This document shows, one piece after another, positions 11,918-24,805 of a stretch of 64,000 nt of DNA. The notes beneath the pieces are model-generated. The model did not search any database. It saw only the letters and a list, made by a program, of their open reading frames with translations, and was not told the DNA's origin. This DNA comes from Carex sylvatica (taxonomy: Eukaryota; Streptophyta; Magnoliopsida; Poales; Cyperaceae): positions 43,344-107,343 of the forward strand of contig CAXKVR010000671.1 of assembly GCA_964058845.1 (NCBI GenBank). The letters are read 5' to 3'. A program made the position numbers and the translations under genes. Positions within the stretch are counted from its first letter, which is position 1; each line of letters opens with the position of its first letter.

Positions 11918-11960
11918 ACATAAAACAACATAATTTCTACACATAAAACAACATAATAAA
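11918..11960. repeat. Tandem duplication of about 23 bp
   Basis: The motif TTTCTACACATAAAACAACA occurs twice head to tail, followed by AATAAAG. Confidence 0.8.
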
Positions 11961-12007
11961 GATGTATAAAATAAAAAATACATATTTTTGTATTGAAAGG
12001 CTCATAT

Positions 12008-12120
12008 TCTATTTGAAATTTTATCTGTTAGTCACATCGATGAATTAGAAAATCTACATACTTATTTGAAATTTTATCTGTTAGTCACATCGATGAATTA
12101 GAAAATCTACATACTTATAT
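12008..12120. repeat. 56-bp perfect tandem duplication
   Basis: The unit, which contains TCTGTTAGTCACATCGATGA, appears twice head to tail without a visible mismatch. Near-identity suggests a recent event. Confidence 0.85.
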
Positions 12121-12169
12121 TAAGAGAATAAATAAGCACGTTTCATTTCTATATCCAACTATACTCGTA

Positions 12170-12540
12170 TTCATGTCCGTATCAAATTAATATAGGATCC
12201 GTACGTATTCAAATTCATCCATATTCGTATCTAAAAAAATAAAAATTAGACGGATATGCACCAATATGGTTAATGGTTCGACTGTTATCAAATCCGTTTT
12301 TACCTGTAGATGCAGCCTCAATTCCAAAGCATTATTAATTAGAATACGAAATATCTCGAAATTTTTATTTATAGCATAAAAAAAAAAAACAGAATCCTTC
12401 TTTATGGAGAATTTCAAATTTATTCAGACTGCAGAGTCAATCTACAGATTTAAATATTAAAGTCCGTACAAACAATTTACAACCTCAAATCGGAGTCCGC
12501 AGAACCAATATGCGGCCCCAACAATTTTTTTTTCTTTTAC
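12170..12540 (-). mobile_element. Transposon-end fragment related to 61105-61350
   Basis: On the minus strand the segment from about 12517 downward reads GGCCGCATATTGGTTCTGCGG, then GACTCTGCAGTCTGAATAAA, and continues in a pattern matching 61106-61300 on the plus strand, including an AAATTTCG-type block. A second end was not located. The adjoining 12130-12250 carries decayed CGTATTC/GTCCGTATC repeats like those at 40840-41100. Confidence 0.45.
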
Positions 12541-13035
12541 AAAATATTTATTAATAAAAAAAATGAGGCTCAAACTTTGAGATATCTTAAACGATGCGAA
12601 TTTCAAATATACTTTGTTGGTCTGGTCTAATTTTCCTTTTTTGATTTCTCTGAGATATCTCACAGAATGCGAATTCCAAATAAAAAAAAAAGAGTAAAAT
12701 TGGGGCGCAGAATGATTTGAATTTGAAATTCGTCTAATAGGTTTAGTGGATAGGAAGAAAAGAAAATAAAAAAAGTACTAATTCATGGTTGCAAATTTTA
12801 GCCGAATAGAATATTACATGATCGCCGACGCTACCACTAGTTTAATTGCTTTTAAAGTTATTTTTTGGAATGATACAGTATGAGAATAAAAGGACCTGAC
12901 TTTGCATATTAGCCTATTTATTAATTATTTTTGCAATTAATAAGTCTGCGGTTTTTAGAATCGACATTCTTATTAATATTCAATTTTAAATATAAATATT
13001 CAATTATATCCAAGATCCAAAGTTATTTTTAAATC

Positions 13036-13165
13036 TACTCAAATTGCAAAATTATTTTACGGAAATAGGAATTTCAAAATAATTTTACGGAAATAGGAAA
13101 TCCTAAAATTGCAAAATAATTTTACGGAAATAGGAATTTCAAAACTGCAAAATAATTTTGCAGTT
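13036..13165. repeat. Short direct repeats of an AATTTTACGGAAATAGGAA unit
   Basis: Three spaced copies of a 30-45-bp unit built on ATTTTACGGAAATAGGAA, with a fourth partial copy, occur within 130 bp. Confidence 0.75.
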
Positions 13166-15600
13166 TGAGCATATTCTAAATTTTTTAGGAATTGAATATA
13201 GATTTTGAAATTTGATATTTTTTTTAATATTAATAAAAATTTCGGAATATATTACCATAGTTTTATTGAATCAAAATTAAACGTTTTAAATCATATTAAA
13301 CTAAACTTTCTCAAAGATCAAGGTAAAATTTGAACAATTTGATTTGAATTGATATACTTTCATTATTTTTACAGTAATAAATCTGAACACCCAGAAATAT
13401 ATTATTTGATGCTTTCGTAATTAAAAACAAAAAATAAGAATATATATAATTCAATTATGAGATCTTTCACACATAAAGAAATGACTTGCATACTAAGTAA
13501 GACGTGGTTCTACATATAAAAAAATAGAGATCACTTAAAATAGATCACTATCTGCAATAGTACATCAACAGAAAAGTGTTATTTTTGAATGTATAGATAT
13601 TATCAACAGAAGTATCCGCAAAGTTACCGTCGGTAAAAAACACTTTTATCTTCAGATGAAAAAGTTCAAGTGAATTAAAAATAAATTTATAAGTTTGATG
13701 TTTGACATATCGATAGTCTAATAATAAAATTTCATACAACTTCAGTGTTGTTTGATGGTGTATCAAGAATCATTATTTTTTGGATCATTGAATGTTAATG
13801 TTAAATTTGAATCGTTAAAACTTTTAAGTCACTTGATATACTTGAAATATACACTAAAACTATCATTTTTCATAGACAAAATATATATTATTGCATCCTG
13901 ATTCTCCTTTTGTGTGATGAAGAAATTTCCCACTCCTCAATAATCTATCTATCTCTCTCTCTCGAAATTTCATTTTAAAAAAATGGCAAGAGAATAATGT
14001 AGTTCATATCTGTAATATTGATTTAAGTTAACACTTTATTTTTTAAATTATAAAACATGTAAAAATAAAGAATTATGACGTGATTTTTTCTAATTCATAA
14101 AAGATATTTAAATACCTCCATATTTACAACATATTGGACCACTCTAGGTGTCCATGCAACCTAGTCGTCATATTTATTAGACCTATTATGTACATTGTAC
14201 TTCTTTTTTTTGAGATGAATATGTACATTGTACTTGCATAAGGCTTTTCGCATGCAACTTTTAATGCATTAATTAATGAAGTATTTAAATTCCACCGTTT
14301 GATCAAATTGATCACATCATCAAGCATAAACAGACTTATTTAAATTGTAAAGCTTGACTTTAAAAATTAAAACTAACTGGGACTACGGTGTCACTTCAAA
14401 CTTTTATTTCCTGCCTAGTGACTACTCAATTGTACATTTATAATTAATAAATTATATATATATTATTTGTGAAATAAATCAAAATGTACTACTTCAATTT
14501 TTCATCTGAAGTTAGTCATGCTCTACTCACGGAAAACCTTAGCGAGCTAAGTTCATACAATGCAAATCTCGAGTTGTGCTTTAGAGCACGATCATTACAA
14601 GAAAAAAGAAAAAAGAGAAAAGGGAAGAAGCGATAAGATCGAACCTGATCGGATCTGTGTATCTGCTTTATAAGAGTAAAATAAGAGGATTATTTTTATT
14701 GAGGAAAAACGCCTAGGCAATAAGAGAGGAACATGAGACGAGAAGAAGCAAGCAGAAATTAATGAAGTGTGTTGTACAACTTCAACGATTTTAGTGGTTT
14801 TTTTCACTCAAATAGAAAAGTAGAGGGAATAATTTAACATTAACCTTTTATTTTCTTCTATTTTTTCATCTATCGTCAGAGCTAGAGTTAGACTTTCAAA
14901 ATATAAGAGTTAAATGTGATTGAAAATCAATCATATAAGTTTGAATGCTGTGTATAGAGGTCAATTTTACAGTACATATAATACTTTATTCAAAATTATA
15001 TAAAAAATTATATATAATTATAAAAAAATGAAAATAAATAGATATCAATTAATAACATTCAATTAATGTGCTATAAACAACTAAATTTAAACCATTTAAA
15101 ATCAACATATATCACGGATAATGTGCTTACATGTCAAACTTTTAAATTTTTAAGTCCATTTCGTATAAGGTAAAAAATGTCTACATATTTAATTTAATAC
15201 ATTCAATTATCATCATTTATTAACTGCATTGCTTTATATTAAATAAACTTGAAAGTTTATAAATTTGGTGTGAAAATATATTTTTTTTTTTTCTAAATTA
15301 AAATTAAAAGTCAAGTCATTTAACTATTTAATATCTACAAAAGATTCTCTATTTCAATTTTAAATCTACAACCTCTAACATATAAGACATTACCTTTTGC
15401 TACGAAACTAAAAATTAATTCTTGAAAATACATCATCTGTAAAATATAACAATTTGAATTGCTTTAAATCATAATTTGAAATTATGCTTATAAACCACTT
15501 TATTATATTTTAGTTGATCTGCCTTTACTTGTCTTTGACCTTTTTCCTTCCACCGGTCAAACTAAATGCGATTTTTGAGATCATAGTATATCTTCACATA
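13166..15600. other. No gene seen; AT-rich intergenic sequence
   Basis: Non-coding AT-rich sequence. Open frames here are short and low-complexity. A CT microsatellite occurs at 13955-13965 and an (ATA)n tract at 15608-15642. Confidence 0.55.
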
Positions 15601-16885
15601 AAAAAACTACTACTACTACTAATAATAATAATAATAATAATAAGAGCAGCATTTCTTTGCATAATGCACTTAAATAACTGTCGATGCACAGAGGATTAGT
15701 GCAAAGCTGAATGCTTTAAATTTCGATTAGTCCCCTTTGCAACAGTTATCTAGAATTCGAGATCTTGGATATTCTTTCTTCAGTAAAATCAAATATGAAT
15801 TCAGATTCCCCGAATTGATAACGAACTTGTCGTTCGTGCAGTGAGCAATTGTAGCAAGCGAGTACTTACAAAAATAAAATGTTATAGTTGATGTTTAAAA
15901 ATGTGATTTTTAATATGTAAAAGCAGTTGGTCACAATGGAAAGTATAAGTAATTATTTGAAAATATTGAATCATACAAAAACAGTGATTTTTCTACTTAT
16001 CTAATAAAATAATAAAAATTTTAAAAATGTAAAATTTGATTGGCAAGTACATTTTCATGTAGAGAATATGTTTAATAGTTCATATCAACTATTTAAATTT
16101 CTATTTACAAATATAATAATCACTGAAGTAATTGCTTCTCAGAAGTAAAAGTTCTTACAAAATTGTTTGTCCTTGTAATGGAAATATTTTTAATAATATG
16201 TGGGTGTAAATGCGATAAGATATGCAGATAGTGTATGAATGTATATTTTCTTGTTTTTAAAAAGAAAATCAAAACTTACAATTAAATATATTTTTTAAAT
16301 AATTCAAAGTTACAGAATACAATAAGATACTAGTACATATAATACTAGATTTACAAAATGAAGATGTCATATTTTAATTTTATATGCTTAGAGATGAATA
16401 TTTTTAAATTAGAGTGTGTTATTAAATATATACATTTATGCATACATATGCGGTTCAAATGATCACATTTAAAAATATTGAACATGGCAACACCTAGTGT
16501 CCTAGTTAGATTCAAATTAATTATTGCATTTGCAACACCTAGTTAACCTTGATTCCAATCAAAATATTGAATATGGCAACACCTAGTTAGATTCAAATCG
16601 AAAATGTGAAAATTTAAAATTTTGAAATATCAAACTTTAAATCTAGCTCTTGGTTTATAAATTTGCAAAAATATTTTCAAAGTCCAGACTTAATCATTGT
16701 TCCACTTTCAAACTGAAAATAACATGACAAAAAAAAATAACATAGTTGTTCGTTGAAAGTAAGTCCGTACTTTTTTTTTTTTATCTTTCAAGTATTAAAT
16801 TTCTGCAATTTTTAATCAAGAGTATTAATTCCGTAAATTCTAATATAAAACACTTTTTTCATTCATGGCTGTATCACGTGATATG

Positions 16886-17092
16886 ACTTTTTTTTTTTAT
16901 TCGTATCCTCTGCAGTAACTCAAAAGAGAATCTTTTTAATTGATGAATGCTGACCATCCGATCTGTTTTAAGATTCGTGCAGACTAAATCCGCACCAATA
17001 GTAAAGGGCCCATATCAGAAGCAGTAATCGGATTGGCTCCGTTTCAAATCAGATGGTTAAGATTTAATGCAGAGGATACGCATTCGTTTTTT
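16886..17092. mobile_element. 200-bp MITE of the GTATCCTCTG family
   Basis: Ends read CGTATCCTCTGCAGTAACTC on the left and TTAATGCAGAGGATACGCAT on the right. The core has ACCATCCGATCTG. The sequence GTGATATGACT lies on both sides (about 16877 and 17111) and occurs once in B' near 45889, so the insertion, or a rearrangement with it, post-dates the duplication. Confidence 0.7.
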
Positions 17093-17141
17093 TTGGGGGA
17101 GAGGGAAGATGTGATATGACTCGTTGGGCTTTATTTACCAC

Positions 17142-17352
17142 GAGATAGGAGTAGGTCCGATGCCCATTGGACCTGCTTTTAGGTTCGATGGGCTCTATCA
17201 CCGTACAATCATCATTAAGATCTGTACCCACGAAATTGATAAAATATCGCACGGATTTTAATACGAATTGCACGAATCTTGAAGGAATTGGATGGTCACA
17301 ACACCCATCGAACCAAAGTAGGTCCAATGGGCATCGGACCTACTCCGACTAG
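17142..17352 (+). mobile_element. 211-bp MULE-type MITE, copy in block B
   Basis: Terminal inverted repeats begin GAGATAGGAGTAGGTCCGAT on the left, and the right end reads as its near complement. Flanks ATTTACCAC (17133-17141) and ATTTGGCAC (17353-17361) look like a decayed 9-bp target duplication, typical of Mutator-like elements. The B' counterpart of this site (TTATTAGCCACAGAGG near 45899) is empty. A second copy of the same length lies at 45612-45822 in inverted orientation. Confidence 0.85.
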
Positions 17353-17997
17353 ATTTGGCACAGAGTTGGACTTGGAGAGGCATTTCCTATTGGCCGACAT
17401 TCCTAGGTGTATCCAATTGGAAAGGCTTTACAGCTTTGTCACTCTTCCAATTTCCTTTTGATGAATGTGCACCAAATTTTTTTATTGGTTCTCTCTTTTT
17501 TGAAACAATAAAAATTCCGACAGTCAGATGTCCGATCAATGTTTTGGTCCATATTAAGATTAGCGAAAAGATTTTTTTTTAATTCACTTCTTAAATTTAA
17601 ATATGTGTGCGAATCTTAATGCATATCGAACTGTTTTGATTGAATGTCAGATAGAATTTGATTCGATACTCATCAAAAGAACTTTTTTCGTAAAAGTTTT
17701 ATTAGTTTCCTTTATCGCTTTGTTCGCGTTGGTTTCATCAAGAACGCCATTTTGCCAAAAAAAATGTCAATAATTTGTGCCAATTATTAGTTTGGTTATT
17801 GCCTTTAGGTTATTTTATTTATTTATTTATTTATTGCAGCACAGTTAGGTCTACTTTAATAGTCTACAATTAGGTCTACTTTATTAGTTAGTAATATTTA
17901 TTTTCTCTTTTCTTAATTAAAGGTCACCAAACATTGCCTTCGTAATGAAATTATTATGAAATTTTATTTTGTCCGACATAAGTTACTATATTCAAAC

Positions 17998-18764
17998 CAG
18001 TGTTCTAAATAGCTAGTTATAGCGGCGCTATAGCTTTTCCGGACCATAAACGCTAAGCTTGAGATACAAGTGTGCTAATTCAGTTACGACCGCTATAGCT
18101 ATAATAGTTGACTGCTATTATGGGCTATTTGCGACCCGCTATAACTACCGCTATGCGACATGAGTTTTTTTTTGCATTATATGGACTTTTGTACTTCTAT
18201 TCTTATTTCTAATGTTACATGATCTTCTACGATAAGTATATTAAACCAAACTATGTGCTTCGTTTATTTGTGATTTATTCTCTCATTCCATATCGAGAAA
18301 TATTTAAATATTAATTCTTCATTTTGATTGCTCTTTGCATAGTATTCATTTGTAAAATTATTGTCATTAGTTTCAATTGAAAACTGATTTTGATTATTAT
18401 TATAATATATAAAATATTTAAATATGTATATTGACTTCATTTACCTTATAAAATTAATTGCTCTTTATCTATTATAATATGTAATGCTATGTAGTATGAA
18501 CTATTAAATAATGTTACTTTTTAGATTTTTTCTTCTTCTTATTTGTGTAATTGATAAAAAGTATAGATTTGAATTAGTTGTCATTTAGTTGTTACATCAA
18601 TTCTCTAATATTAATTATGTTGATAATTAGTAGAAATATATAATATAAAATTTGAAAAGGAAAAATCGCTATATATCATAGCTTCTGCTATAGCTACGCT
18701 ATTCGCAATAGTTTTTTCTTTTTGTCTCCCTGCTATGCCGCTATAATTGCTATTTAGAACCTTG
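17998..18764. mobile_element. Non-autonomous hAT element, copy 1 (767 bp)
   Basis: Ends are CAGTGTTCTAAATAGC and GCTATTTAGAACCTTG, an imperfect inverted repeat. Perfect 8-bp target duplications ATTCAAAC flank it at 17990-17997 and 18765-18772, as expected for the hAT superfamily. Subterminal regions are packed with GCTATAGC-type motifs. It holds no transposase. The paralogous site in B' (ATTCAAATAGATG at 47394) is empty. Confidence 0.92.
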
Positions 18765-19462
18765 ATTCAAACGGATGTTAATATAAGCACTCATTTAATT
18801 ATTATTTTGATAAAAAGAAGCACTCATTTAATCAAGACATTAAAAGATCACATGACTATAATAAATTTATGTTGACACTAAAAAATGAATTAATGAACTA
18901 AACATGAAAGCTGGTTAGAAAAGCAACTTGAAAGGAAGCCGATTTTTTTTTCTTACCATCTTCCAAAAAAAAAAAAAAAAAAACTTAATTCACATATTTT
19001 TCATGAAAATTCAATGTTTCACAAAGATCAGATCTAATTTGCGCTAACCCAGAGCAGAAATGCATATTAGATCTGCGTTTCCTATAAGGGCAGAAACAGT
19101 CTCCAGCCTCAGTATAATTGAAGCAGCGTAACAGTAAAAAATTCGGAAAAGGCAGCCCACGAACAAAGAATGATGCTTACTTTACCAAGTCTAAATCCAA
19201 AAACTTAAATACCTATTGAAAAAGAAAGTGTACTTTAACCTAACTATTTCCACTTAGGATAGAATCAAGATTTAAATTAGGTGCTGTTGTGAGGCATTTT
19301 CACACGTGGACAGTTTGGCCCAAACAGATTTGAATATTTGATGGATCACTCAGCGTCTCATGCTGAGAAGCTATCACTATCATTATCGCCATATGTTATT
19401 TTTTGCTCGTCTAATCATTAACCATATTTTTACATAAATTCTATCTGTTTTCAGATCAAAGC

Positions 19463-19859
19463 TAGGGTGTGATGTGCTCACCAAGAAATTTTAGTGAGTA
19501 CAACTCCAAATATATATCAGATCGACTTCAAACTACAAATTTAAACTGTTGAAATTCATGTACTTCATGTGTGATGCATGTTCATGTAAAATTTTAAAAG
19601 TTTTGAATTCATTTGCTACATGGTCAAGCGGTCAAAGAAATGAACATTTTATAAGTTGTTTTATATATTCATTTTTCATCATTTCTTTGACCGCTTGATC
19701 TTGTAGCAAATAAATTCGAAACTTTTAAAATTTTACATGTACATGCATAACTCATGAAGTACATGAATTTCAACGGTTTAAATTTGTAGTTTGAAGTCGA
19801 TCTGATATACATTTGGAGTTGTATTCACTAAAGTCTCTTGGTGAGCACATCACACCATA
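19463..19859. mobile_element. Snapback MITE with TA target, about 397 bp
   Basis: Left (TAGGGTGTGATGTGCTCACC) and right ends are reverse complements, and the arms pair over about 180 bp around a centre near 19660. It is flanked by TA. The counterpart in B' near 49030 lacks it. The arms resemble those of the element at 60654-61090 (GGTGAGC ends and TTTCAACGG inside). Confidence 0.85.
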
Positions 19860-19863
19860 GTAC

Positions 19864-20045
19864 AATGAAATGGAGGCACATAATAAATTATTGTAGTGTA
19901 ATTTTATTTTATAAGTGAGTCTAAAATATATTAGTACTTATAAAAAATATTATATTAAATTGGAGACGCAATAATAAGTTATTGTAGAGTAATTTTATTT
20001 TATAAAAAAGTCTAAAAATATTAGTACTTATAAAAATTATAACAT
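19864..20045. repeat. Two diverged direct copies of a 90-bp unit
   Basis: The unit (GAAATGGAG..., TTATTGTAG, AATTTTATTTTATAA, AGTCTAAAA, ATTAGTACTTATAAAAA) occurs at about 19867-19953 and again at about 19960-20040. A related but rearranged pair exists in B' (49045-49160), so the repetition may predate the block duplication. Confidence 0.6.
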
Positions 20046-20403
20046 ATAAAAGATATAGCTGTTAATTTTTAAGTTATCCTTAATCATCTCTGATTAGGAT
20101 TTAAATCCATCCTTGTCTATCCCATCATAGGCATATCCGGCAGTCTCTGTCAACTTGGATTTAGTACCACAAGAGATATTATTTAGTGGATTGTAGTTGT
20201 ATTATTATAATATTAGATGGCAAGAACATGGGTTGTGACTTGTGATAGTGATTAGTGAGGTTGTATTTTAGTTAATATATTCTTTGTGGGTCCTATTCCC
20301 AAGTTCTATGATGTAACCCTGCAACGAGACTAATCCGGAGTTAGCCTCAAATATTAAATGAATCAAATTCAAGTTATTTTCATTAACTTGAATTTGGTTC
20401 ATT

Positions 20404-20564
20404 TAGGTCCTGTTCGACAGTCTTATTGAGAATAGAAATGAGAATAGGAATCAAAAAAATTAAACTGAAAATTATTGTTCACGTGAGAAAAAAAAATTCA
20501 ATCTGAGTGAATATTTTTTTTCCCAAGTAAACAGTAACTTTCTTTTTACTGCCGGGACCTAAAA
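20404..20564. mobile_element. Possible small MITE
   Basis: The segment begins AGGTCCTGTTCGACAG and ends CTGCCGGGACCT, a short imperfect inverted repeat, and is missing from the corresponding B' sequence near 50370. Ends are weak, so the assignment is tentative. Confidence 0.4.
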
Positions 20565-20764
20565 ATGAGGGTCATTGTACATGTCAAGTTATTTAGTTAT
20601 ACCCAATTAATGCTGAACTACATCATTATAACTTACAAATACAGCAACACCATTAAAATCGAGAAAAAGTCTACAATACTGATCTGACTGATAATAGCAT
20701 TGTTAAAAGTTTTTTTTTCATTAAAAAAAAGTGAAATGAGTATATGGAAGAAAAAAAAAGGAAA

Positions 20765-23445
20765 TGTTTAATTGTCCACAATTAGTTGTTCACAGTTTGT
20801 CTACAAAAAATTGTTATTTGACTTGCACGAATCCTGTAAAATTTCAATTCTATACTGTAATCTCATATAATGAATTATATACAAAACGCACTTTAAAATT
20901 ATAACATCCAACGGAACCACTTTGTGTACTTGCAACTTGCACAACTTGCTAAACTAACTGTACTTGCTGCGAAACCACTTGGTGTAATTCTCTAACTTAC
21001 AGTTAATGACAGTTTTAAAACCTTCTAGAATATTTTAAAACTGAACCACTTCTCAAATTTGCAGTTTTTTCAAATTAACTCCGAAAATTATGCAAATTTT
21101 TTTGAATCAATTTTTTTCGAAATTAAAATTAATATTATTTTTTTGAAAAAAATTCATAATTTTTTTCTTCAATTAGTAATATTTATATATGCATTTATAT
21201 CCTGTAAATTAGTACTACACATACTGTAAAACATACAGATGCAAACTATAGAACTTCAATACTGTAAAATTCTCAAATATAAACTATAAAACTAACAAAT
21301 GAAAACTACAAAAATGTAAACTATAAAACTGCGATAAACATAACGCAAACTTCAATACTACAAATTTAAAAGATGTAAACAGTAAAACTAACAGATGCAA
21401 ACTATAAAATATCAACACATCAACTATTCACAACTACATTGTTAAACATTAGTAACTAATCACAAGCATAAACTGTCACTATTGAAAATGTAAGTAGCAA
21501 AAGCAAACAATAACATTTTAAACACAAATTCATACATTTCACACAAGCATATTATTCAACATAAAAAAAACTTTTACTTCATAACCCTTTGTTTAGTATT
21601 GTTTGGATGAGTTAGAAGCCTCATCACTAGAACAATGCGTTCTTTAAAAATATTATCCTGCAAAAAAAAGAAAAAAAAAAGGTTATAAAATTATGAACTA
21701 TCATGTAAAACACTCAACATATCCTATAAAACTATAAACTATATCCTATAAAATTGTGAACTATATACTGTGAACCTTTAAACAACAACAATAATAGATA
21801 CTGTCAAATAATATATATATCATGTAAAATTGTGAACTATATCCAGTAAAATAATCTACATAACATTTAAACTTGATTCATATATCATATAAAATACTGT
21901 ATAGATTCTGTAAATCTATAAGAAAAATATTGAAAATTTAAATCAGTAAAACTGTTAACTAGATCATGTAAGTATTGCATATATATGTAAACAATTGCAT
22001 ATATATCCTTTGAAACTGTTAAACAAATCCAGTAAAATAAAGAAAAGCAATACAATACATAGCTCATGTATAATATATGATATATCATGTAAAACTATGA
22101 AACATATCCTAAAAAAATACTCTATAGTAATTTAAAACCTAACTGACCAATTCTGTAAAATAATGTATAGAACCTGTTAACTAATTACATACATCTTGAA
22201 AATTTAAATCTGTAAATAACTCACTCAATTTAAATTTCACCGCTTTTATTCAATTCAAATCACAAATGATAAAGACCAGAGATGATTCGTCGTGTTCTTC
22301 TTTCAAAAGTGAAATCAAATACTGTAAAATAAAATATCGAATCCTGTAAGTTCTTCAATCCAAAAATTCAAAATGACAACATTACAAAAACGATCTATGT
22401 AATTTTGAATTCAAATATCAAATTCAAATCAGACATTGAAATAGTGTGAGATCTGATATTACTCACACGGTGGAGTTGAGCACGAGGTCTCGCATAGAGA
22501 GATGACATCAACAGTTATCGTTGTCGATCCCGAGGACTCAGTAGAGAGAGAGATCGACGGAGAGAGAGATTGTCACTGCCGCCGCTACTCTTCAATCCAA
22601 ATAGCAAATAATGAAGACCAAAGATGATTCATCGTGTTCTTCTTTCAAAAGTAAAATCAAATACTCTAAAATAAAATATCGAATCCTATAAGTTATTAAA
22701 TCAAAAAATTCAAATCGGTAAAATTACGAAAACGATCTATGTAATTTTGAATTTAAATATCAAATTTAAAATATTAAATTAAAATCAGATATTGAGATAA
22801 TGCGAAATCTGTTATTGAACAGTAATTAACACAACTAAAATTCAAATCAAACTTCATAAATGATAGATCCGATATTTTAGAATGTTAGGTTAAGATCAAT
22901 TCATCAAAAACACAAAATTTAGATACAAAATTAAAAACAAGTATAATTAATTACCAATGAGATTTTCGTGAAGTTTTTCTTCATGCCTATACTTGATTAT
23001 CTTTGACCACAGGTAGCCAGATGTGAAGATACGGAATTCTGTTAACTTGCTAGTACTAAGGTTACTATTTCAATTGTTGCTGATTTAACACAAACAATTA
23101 GGTTATCGTGAAAAAAGTGATCGAGTGAGCGGCTCTGACCAAATCGTTTGACCACAGCATCAGATCAAATCGCGAATGAACAGATCTAATGAACAAAGGG
23201 TAGATTGTTCATTCCTCATGTGAAGATTGTTCATCCCATCCTTTTTGATTCAACGCGAGATAATGAGTCTGATCGAAGAGTCTGATTGGAGAGCGAAAGA
23301 TAGGAGAAGAAGGGAATGCTAATTTTGAGAATTTTTTTTTTTTTGTGATTTTATAATTTGTCGAATTGAATAAGAGAAATAGATTTCTGTTGAAAGATAA
23401 TTAGACGAGAGGGAATAAAGTCCGTAGATGAGAATCTTTTCTCAA
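20765..23445. mobile_element. 2.7-kb insertion of unknown class, specific to block B
   Basis: Sequences on either side (GAGTATATGGAAGAAAAA before, GTCAAAAGAAAGAAAATGG after) are joined almost directly in B' at about 50610-50680, so the intervening 2.7 kb was gained in B or lost in B'. The interior has no credible gene. 21200-22200 is filled with decayed repeats of ACTGTAAAA and AACTATAAA, and 22250-22810 holds a direct repeat. A GC-richer patch at 22465-22595 (AGAGAGAGATCGACGGAGAG) resembles a gene leader. Terminal repeats were not found; a Helitron or LINE-derived piece are both possible. Confidence 0.5.
22250..22815. repeat. Direct repeat of about 210 bp
   Basis: 22252-22455 and 22593-22812 share GATGATTCRTCGTGTTCTTC, the following AAATATCGAATCCT and AACGATCTATGTAATTTTGA, and end at the same AGATCTG/AAATCTG. 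About 130 bp of different sequence lies between them. Confidence 0.8.
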
Positions 23446-24003
23446 AAAAAAAGTATTCTTTTTCGTGTCAAAAGAAAGAAAATGGTCTGTACTCTTCTCA
23501 CTTTTCACTGTGCCATTTCAACCACAACAGAATGCGAACAATTTTTCCAAAAAGTAAGACTTGAAAAGTAAAAATAAAATTAAACAAATAAAGAAGAGAG
23601 ACTTGGAGTTGAGTTTGTAGATATCTACAAATGATGCCAAACACAGGAACAACAATTGCTAACAAGTATCAGTATCAAGTCCTTTCGGCATGTAAAGATT
23701 GGTCCTGATAAATTTAAACTAATAAATAGAAGCCATCAATCTAAATAATCGATTAATTTATAGCCTATAGCTTTAAGGTTCTCCATATCTTATTGGTTGA
23801 TGTAATTTTCAAATTATTAAATTAAAAGAAAATTTGGCATTGAAAAAGGGATAGGCCTAGTTTTACTTCAGGGGTAGCTATAACACAGAAATCCCACAAA
23901 TGAGATTTGGGCCTTATTTCCAAACAAAATGGAACATATAATAACTTGGATTAGGTTCTGTACTTTTCAAGCAAATTGTCACAAAATCTGAGCAGAATTA
24001 TAC

Positions 24004-24249
24004 AATAACAGTCACAGTGGTTCCCAGAGCGGTTACCAACAGTTCCTATAGGGCGTGGGTATAGTGCAGGAGTAGCAAGGGGCAGAGGTAATTCTGTACA
24101 GCAGTGTGGTGGAAGACATCTTCAGCAAAATCGAGCGACTTGGAGCAGTCTAAGGACGTGTGGGGCTGGTGGCAAGTACACGTCAAATCAATGAAATCCC
24201 AGCTCTTGTTATAATTGAACAAAGTTTACCATAGTCGAGAGAGTCTAGC
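24004..24249. other. Junction segment between duplication units
   Basis: This stretch lies after the last B/B' match and before the first A/A' match. It is less AT-rich than its flanks and has no counterpart seen next to copy A or after B'. An open frame across it is short and unrecognised. It may be filler or remnant sequence at the duplication breakpoint. Confidence 0.5.
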
Positions 24250-24805
24250 TCTTATTGAACTGTATGCCAATATTTTTCACGTGTCCCATTCTTATCTTGT
24301 TTGCTTGATCCAAATTAGGGTCATTTGTCAACTCAAATGATACTTAAATGTCAAATTTGCCAAAACTAACAAACAAGAAAAATTCAACCCGTACATTAAA
24401 CTGAGCACATGTCAGATATATATTATAAAGAAAACTGTCAAAGACATCTAGCCATAATAAAAGAACAGTAAATGAGCATTCCACAGGTTTCATGTCAGAG
24501 GCACACTAAACTAGTAAACTCTGTCTGATTAATTAAAAAGCACATCACATGCTCAAGCAGTGCCAAAACCAAACAATGGGCCAAATCAACCCGGATATCT
24601 CCTGTCAAAAGGAAGCCTTAGTCTTCCTACAAAACATCTTGCAAAGAACTACACAAAAACCCATTGTCAACCAATAACCCATCAACACTACTGCAAATCC
24701 GAAACCCTAGAAGGAACTGGAAATATCCAATAAGAATTACCTCCAGATGCCGCTCGAAACCATAAAAATTGAAACCCAGAAGGGTGAACTGCAGATATAT
24801 AACAG

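Larger units (their letters stand above)
10036..12000. other. No gene seen; AT-rich intergenic debris
   Basis: Long AT-rich stretch with no credible open frame. At about 10430-10560 and 11100-11230 there are short inverted pieces built on TTAATCGG/CGATTAAT that may be ends of another decayed element. Confidence 0.55.
4027..24003. repeat. Tandem segmental duplication, unit 1 (A-X-B)
   Basis: Block A (about 4027-8120) is repeated in direct orientation at about 24250-28260, and block B (15640-24003) is repeated in direct orientation at about 42405-51176. The order is A-X-B then A'-X'-B'. The middle part X (8.1-15.6 kb) shows no clear match to X', so a single-event origin is inferred from order and spacing, not from continuous homology. 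Confidence 0.7.
15640..24003. repeat. Duplication block B (paralogue of 42405-51176)
   Basis: Colinear matching segments include 15640-15880 with 42405-42660; 17353-17480 with 45915-46050; 17590-17997 with 46945-47400; 19160-19450 with 48745-49025; 20050-20400 with 50040-50360; and 23450-24003 with 50650-51176. No gene survives in either block. The gaps between matches are insertions specific to one copy. Confidence 0.85.
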
